Program-made: the position numbers and the translations under genes
Origin: Sinotaia quadrata
Taxonomy: Eukaryota > Mollusca > Gastropoda > Architaenioglossa > Viviparidae
Assembly (NCBI GenBank): GCA_028829895.1
Contig: CM054179.1
Location: forward strand, 30,969,117 to 31,033,116
Reading direction: 5' to 3'
Length of the DNA: 64,000 nt
The notes under the pieces: model-generated
What the model was told of the DNA's origin: nothing
The model's input: only the letters and a program-made list of their open reading frames with translations
The model's database searches: none
In this document: piece by piece, positions 60,405 to 64,000 of the stretch
Layout: the number at the start of each line of letters is the position of its first letter
How positions within the stretch are numbered: the stretch's first letter is position 1

Positions 60405-63111
60405 TAGGTATTCCAAACATATTTTTCAAAATCATTACTAATACTTTAAATGTATATAGACAGATAGAACTTTTTCTGCTGATTTCAATAATACTAAAAT
60501 CAAGTTTGTACCTCAATTACAACCAAAGTTACGAATTTTTCAATATTTAATTTTTCGCAAACTTTTATGCTCAAAAATGAAATTGTACAAATAGCTCACT
60601 TTGAAGGTCCACAAAATGAAGAAATGATGTTCAATATAGTTCAGACTCTCCATATAAGTAGTATCCAACATACAAATATGGCTGAATTTTTTTAAGAGGC
60701 TTTACAATGTTATTTTCAAATATATTGTCAGTCAAAATTAGCAATTTATTCATTTTCGGGTTGGAAAAAGCTCTAATGCAGTTAACACAAAATGGACGAA
60801 ATTGCTATGAACGTTAAACTGTAATAACTCTGCTTGTAATTGAGCTACAGAGATGCTTTTGGTACCATTGGATTCAGTTTGGGAAGATCTATATTAAGAA
60901 TGCACTCACTACAGTAAAGAAATCTTCATATTTTGTACACACACTCAGACATTTGCCAATCGTTCATCTAATTTAATGCTTTTTCAGTTCAATGATTCTA
61001 GTGCAGTCTAGCATGGTACCACAAGGAATGTTCTTATATGTTGAATGCACACAATTACATGTTTTCCACAACAGCATGTTTCATGTTATGGTGCTTAACC
61101 TAAATAAGCAATTCAATCTGCTGGTAGACCGTTATTCCACAATCTGCCTTCACTGGACACAGACATAATTTCATAGTTGCAGTAAAAGACATCCATTTAT
61201 TACCTATATACATCATCTTTTCTCAGCCAGTCTTTCCACTGACATGCTTTAAAAAATATTTGTACCTTATAAATCTTTCCCCTATTGAATGGTACAATCT
61301 CTTAAGGTGCATACCTAGCTCAAAAAGCATGAAAAATTGAAAAAATTCAATAAAAAAAGATTGTTATTGGTCTTTTCTGATAGAAAAATGGCTGAATTTT
61401 ATGAAACTGCTTTTATTTTTGGACAAATCACAATAGTTTTGAAGATATTTTCAATCAAAGATGGGAGTATACCATAGAAGATGTTTATGGTTGAAAAGTT
61501 ATTTAAAAGTTGAAAATCAGTCATTAATTTCATTTTTTTGCACCACATCTAAAAATACTATTAAAGATATCTGCAAAGAATTTTGAACATAGTTTTAAGG
61601 ACAACATAATCTGGCTTCTGAACCTCTAACTTTTTTATATATTTGACTATAGTGTAGATATGGAATTATAAATTAATTAAATTAAAAAAAAAAAAATATT
61701 ATTTAAATAAAATATGTGCTCCATCAGCTGAATGATTGCTACACAATGTGAATAACCAGAAATTACAGTATATTAATTGACTACCAAATATTTTGTCTAT
61801 ATATTTTAAGGTTTTCTTACAATCTTGTCAAAAAGAATTAACAAGTTTTGGAAAATATGATTATTTACAAAACCTAGTAAATTCATAAGAAAAGTGAGTA
61901 GGCCTTGTAAATGTAATAGAATGTGCATTATCGACTACTCTTACATTTGTGGAAAAATAAGCTTGCAAAATACAACAAATAAAGATATAACTCACTCGTG
62001 TCTATCAGAATTTTTAAAAAAGAAAAGAAAATCTGGTAAAAATAATAACTAAAATTTAAAAAAACCATCTAGTGATCTACTCGTTGTTTATACTGTGCCC
62101 TGCTACAGCAGTAATGAACGAAAAAAAAGTGGTCACGTGACCACAAAATAAAAAGAATTAAAAACAAATAACACGCGATCCGAATAAACGAAATACATTA
62201 TATTGCAAATAAATCTTTCCACTATTGAATGATACAAAACTTAAGCTATGGATAAGGCAGACATAAATCCACAAAGTTATTTTCCGTGTTCACCCTCAAC
62301 GCCTTAAAAGACGAACGCTACCGTAGGCCTATAGACACTGAAAATTCTTATTTATCGGTTAATATAGTCCTTTAAACGAAAAAATGTATGCTATAAACTG
62401 AAAATAATTGATTTAACTTATCAAATAACGTCCTCAAACAGAGTGATGCACGAGAATGCAAAGTGGAAACTGGTTCAAAGTCGCTGAGTTGATCGCTACG
62501 GTACTCGATACCGTCCGCCATTGTTGTTTTCGGTCTTCGGTAATTGACCACAGTTCTTTCAACGCAATTCAATTCGTGGGCAGTATTTTTTATCTCAAAC
62601 AAACTACACAGACTTATAGATGAGAGATTTTCCTATTTTTGGATATCTTTTAAAGCTGCTATGTTATCGGAATCACCAAGAACGTAATTTAAGAAAATTT
62701 TAGTTTAACCGTATTTCACTTTATCTTGAAATTCCCGCGAATTGTTTAGTATGGAAATGAACCTTGTTCTCTCCCCTACATGAAAACAGTTATTATTTTT
62801 AGATTACTCTACCACTCACGTACTGATGGACCGAGAAAGAGTGCATGTGTTAAGCGCAACCGTCGGAGAAGTTATGGCGGCTTGGTAAAAAAGTCGTTCG
62901 GTTGGCAACTTCTGAATAACTTATTATTACTTTTTCACAATTATTTATTAAAACAAAAAACACAGAAAGACAGAACAGAGAACAAACTTTTGTTTCATGT
63001 GCTTTTATTTTACAAAGCTTCATTATACAGAGGAAATATGAGTGTTGAAAATGTAGAAAAATTGACAAAACAACGTCCCAATCAGCCATTCAGCGATGTT
63101 TGGAATACCTA
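60405..63111 (+). mobile_element. Unclassified DNA transposon, copy B (non-autonomous, 2,707 bp)
   Basis: The same 16-bp inverted repeat as copy A (TAGGTATTCCAAACAT at 60,405-60,420; complement at 63,096-63,111). It is flanked by its own perfect 7-bp duplication GTAAAAG (60,398-60,404 and 63,112-63,118). Independent target duplications show two separate insertions, not a segmental duplication. It lacks the ~196-bp block of copy A and has other small indels, but shares the CpG-rich right third. ORFs at 62,372-62,602 (-), 62,780-63,112 (+) and 62,850-63,089 (-) correspond to those of copy A at 16,935-17,174, 17,352-17,687 and 17,422-17,661. It lies in sense in TopBP1 intron 6, 87 bases after exon 6. 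Confidence 0.9.
62131..62142. promoter_or_regulatory. GGTCACGTGACC palindrome in transposon copy B
   Basis: Identical to 16,694-16,705 in copy A, with conserved flanks (CACAAAATAAAAAG). Confidence 0.5.
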
Positions 63112-63118
63112 GTAAAAG

Positions 63119-64000
63119 AAATCAAAAAATCATCTAACCCACACGTATGCACCCCATGTCATGGTTTCATCCACCCAGTGCAAGATAGTCAGAATTAATA
63201 AAATAGACCAGCACTAACCTTAGGTAGTCCCACTCATTTTTTTCTAATTGATATTTTACAAATGTTTTATGCTCAAAATGTGTGTTCTGATGAAATAAGG
63301 TTGTACAGAAAAAATTATAATGATAGCTATAATACTTTTTGAGATATTGTCATTTTAGTGTCGTAATTTGTGATCAACATTTTTTAGACATAACGAATGT
63401 GCAGTTTGTCAAGTTCAGTACAAGTAAAATATAAACCACACTGATCAACAGTCCAACATTTTAAATTAATATAATCACAGACAACAAGAAAAACCAGACA
63501 TAATGCAGAATCGAAATTTAAGTTTCTTATAAATTACGACGGAAAACGTGCTTTTGTTTCATAAAATTGCTTACAAAACGCAACAAACTGGAATATTCAT
63601 GGCATCATAGCATAATCAACTGATGAACAAAGTATATCCAGAATGCATATTATTAAATCATTTGCTATGTAGTTAATGCCTATTTTTTTTCCAAAGGCAT
63701 AGCAATAACAGTGAAGAAATTATTTGATGCTGAAAATGGCCATTTCAACTAATTTTAACCAAAAAAGAGCAGTAACCAAGTGTTATAGGGAAAACGTAAA
63801 AAAGCAAATTGTCATATCTCTAAAACTATACAACATACAGAGCTGGTTCACATATCAAAATGATCAGTAAATTGTGATCTATCTAAATATATAAAGTTAA
63901 GTTATGTTTAATCATTTATTTAATTTACATTTTTAGTTTTATTATAAAATTTCTATTTACGAAGAAAATGAAAATGGATAAATTGTCATATCTCTGAAAC
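63119..64000. other. TopBP1 intron 6, to window end
   Basis: AT-rich. A short string AAATTGTCATATCTCTNAAAC occurs twice (63,808 and 63,980). No further TopBP1 exon is seen before the window ends. Confidence 0.5.

Noticed and set aside
14749..63111. Interpretation of the two 2.7-2.9 kb copies as a segmental duplication
   Set aside because: Each copy has its own target duplication and inverted repeat ends, and flanking DNA is unrelated.

Overview
The window looks like an AT-rich invertebrate metazoan genome. It has GT-AG introns up to about 10 kb, long AC/TG and AT microsatellites, many transposon relics, and scattered 'taggcct' motifs. I cannot fix the species. A chelicerate (for example a horseshoe crab) or a mollusc would fit, but that is a guess. 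No bacterial-type genes, tRNA, rRNA or CRISPR arrays were seen.

Two host genes, both on the + strand, can be read by splicing. (1) At 13,847-25,042, four coding exons give a complete 267-residue protein: a basic low-complexity N-terminal half, then one RRM near residues 161-235 and a Lys/Arg-rich tail. This resembles the Nop6/RBM34-type nucleolar RNA-binding proteins. (2) From 41,338 to the window edge lie the first six coding exons (about 181 residues) of TopBP1. They cover BRCT0 and BRCT1, and the residues corresponding to the human BRCT1 phosphate pocket are kept. The rest of the gene lies beyond base 64,000. Both genes have a splice acceptor just before their ATG, so their promoters and non-coding first exons are upstream and not located with confidence.

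Nearly everything else that can be identified is mobile DNA. The most interesting item is a pair of related 2.9-kb and 2.7-kb elements (14,749-17,683 and 60,405-63,111). They share a 16-bp terminal inverted repeat and have perfect 7-bp target duplications that differ between the copies. One sits in an intron of the RRM gene, the other in an intron of TopBP1. Their right thirds are CpG-rich and carry a GGTCACGTGACC palindrome plus two ATGGCGG motifs. I cannot place them in a known superfamily.

Other mobile DNA: two solo LTRs of one family (2,392-4,025 and 44,858-46,429), each with a perfect 5-bp target duplication; a partial LTR (31,178-31,370) next to a coiled-coil Gag-like remnant (about 30,130-30,600); two hAT-type MITEs with recognisable 8-bp duplications (37,785-38,214 and 46,771-47,250); a TTAA-flanked piggyBac-like MITE (57,481-58,220); and three decayed non-LTR retrotransposon fragments on the minus strand (25,155-25,950; 48,100-49,460; 49,465-51,125). 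Several local tandem duplications lie in introns and between the genes.

Layout: 1-13.8 kb intergenic or upstream DNA with one solo LTR; 13.8-25 kb RRM gene; 25-41.3 kb intergenic DNA with LINE, Gag/LTR and hAT relics; 41.3-64 kb the 5' part of TopBP1, with introns packed with transposons. The two genes show no sign of working together; their adjacency is simply position.
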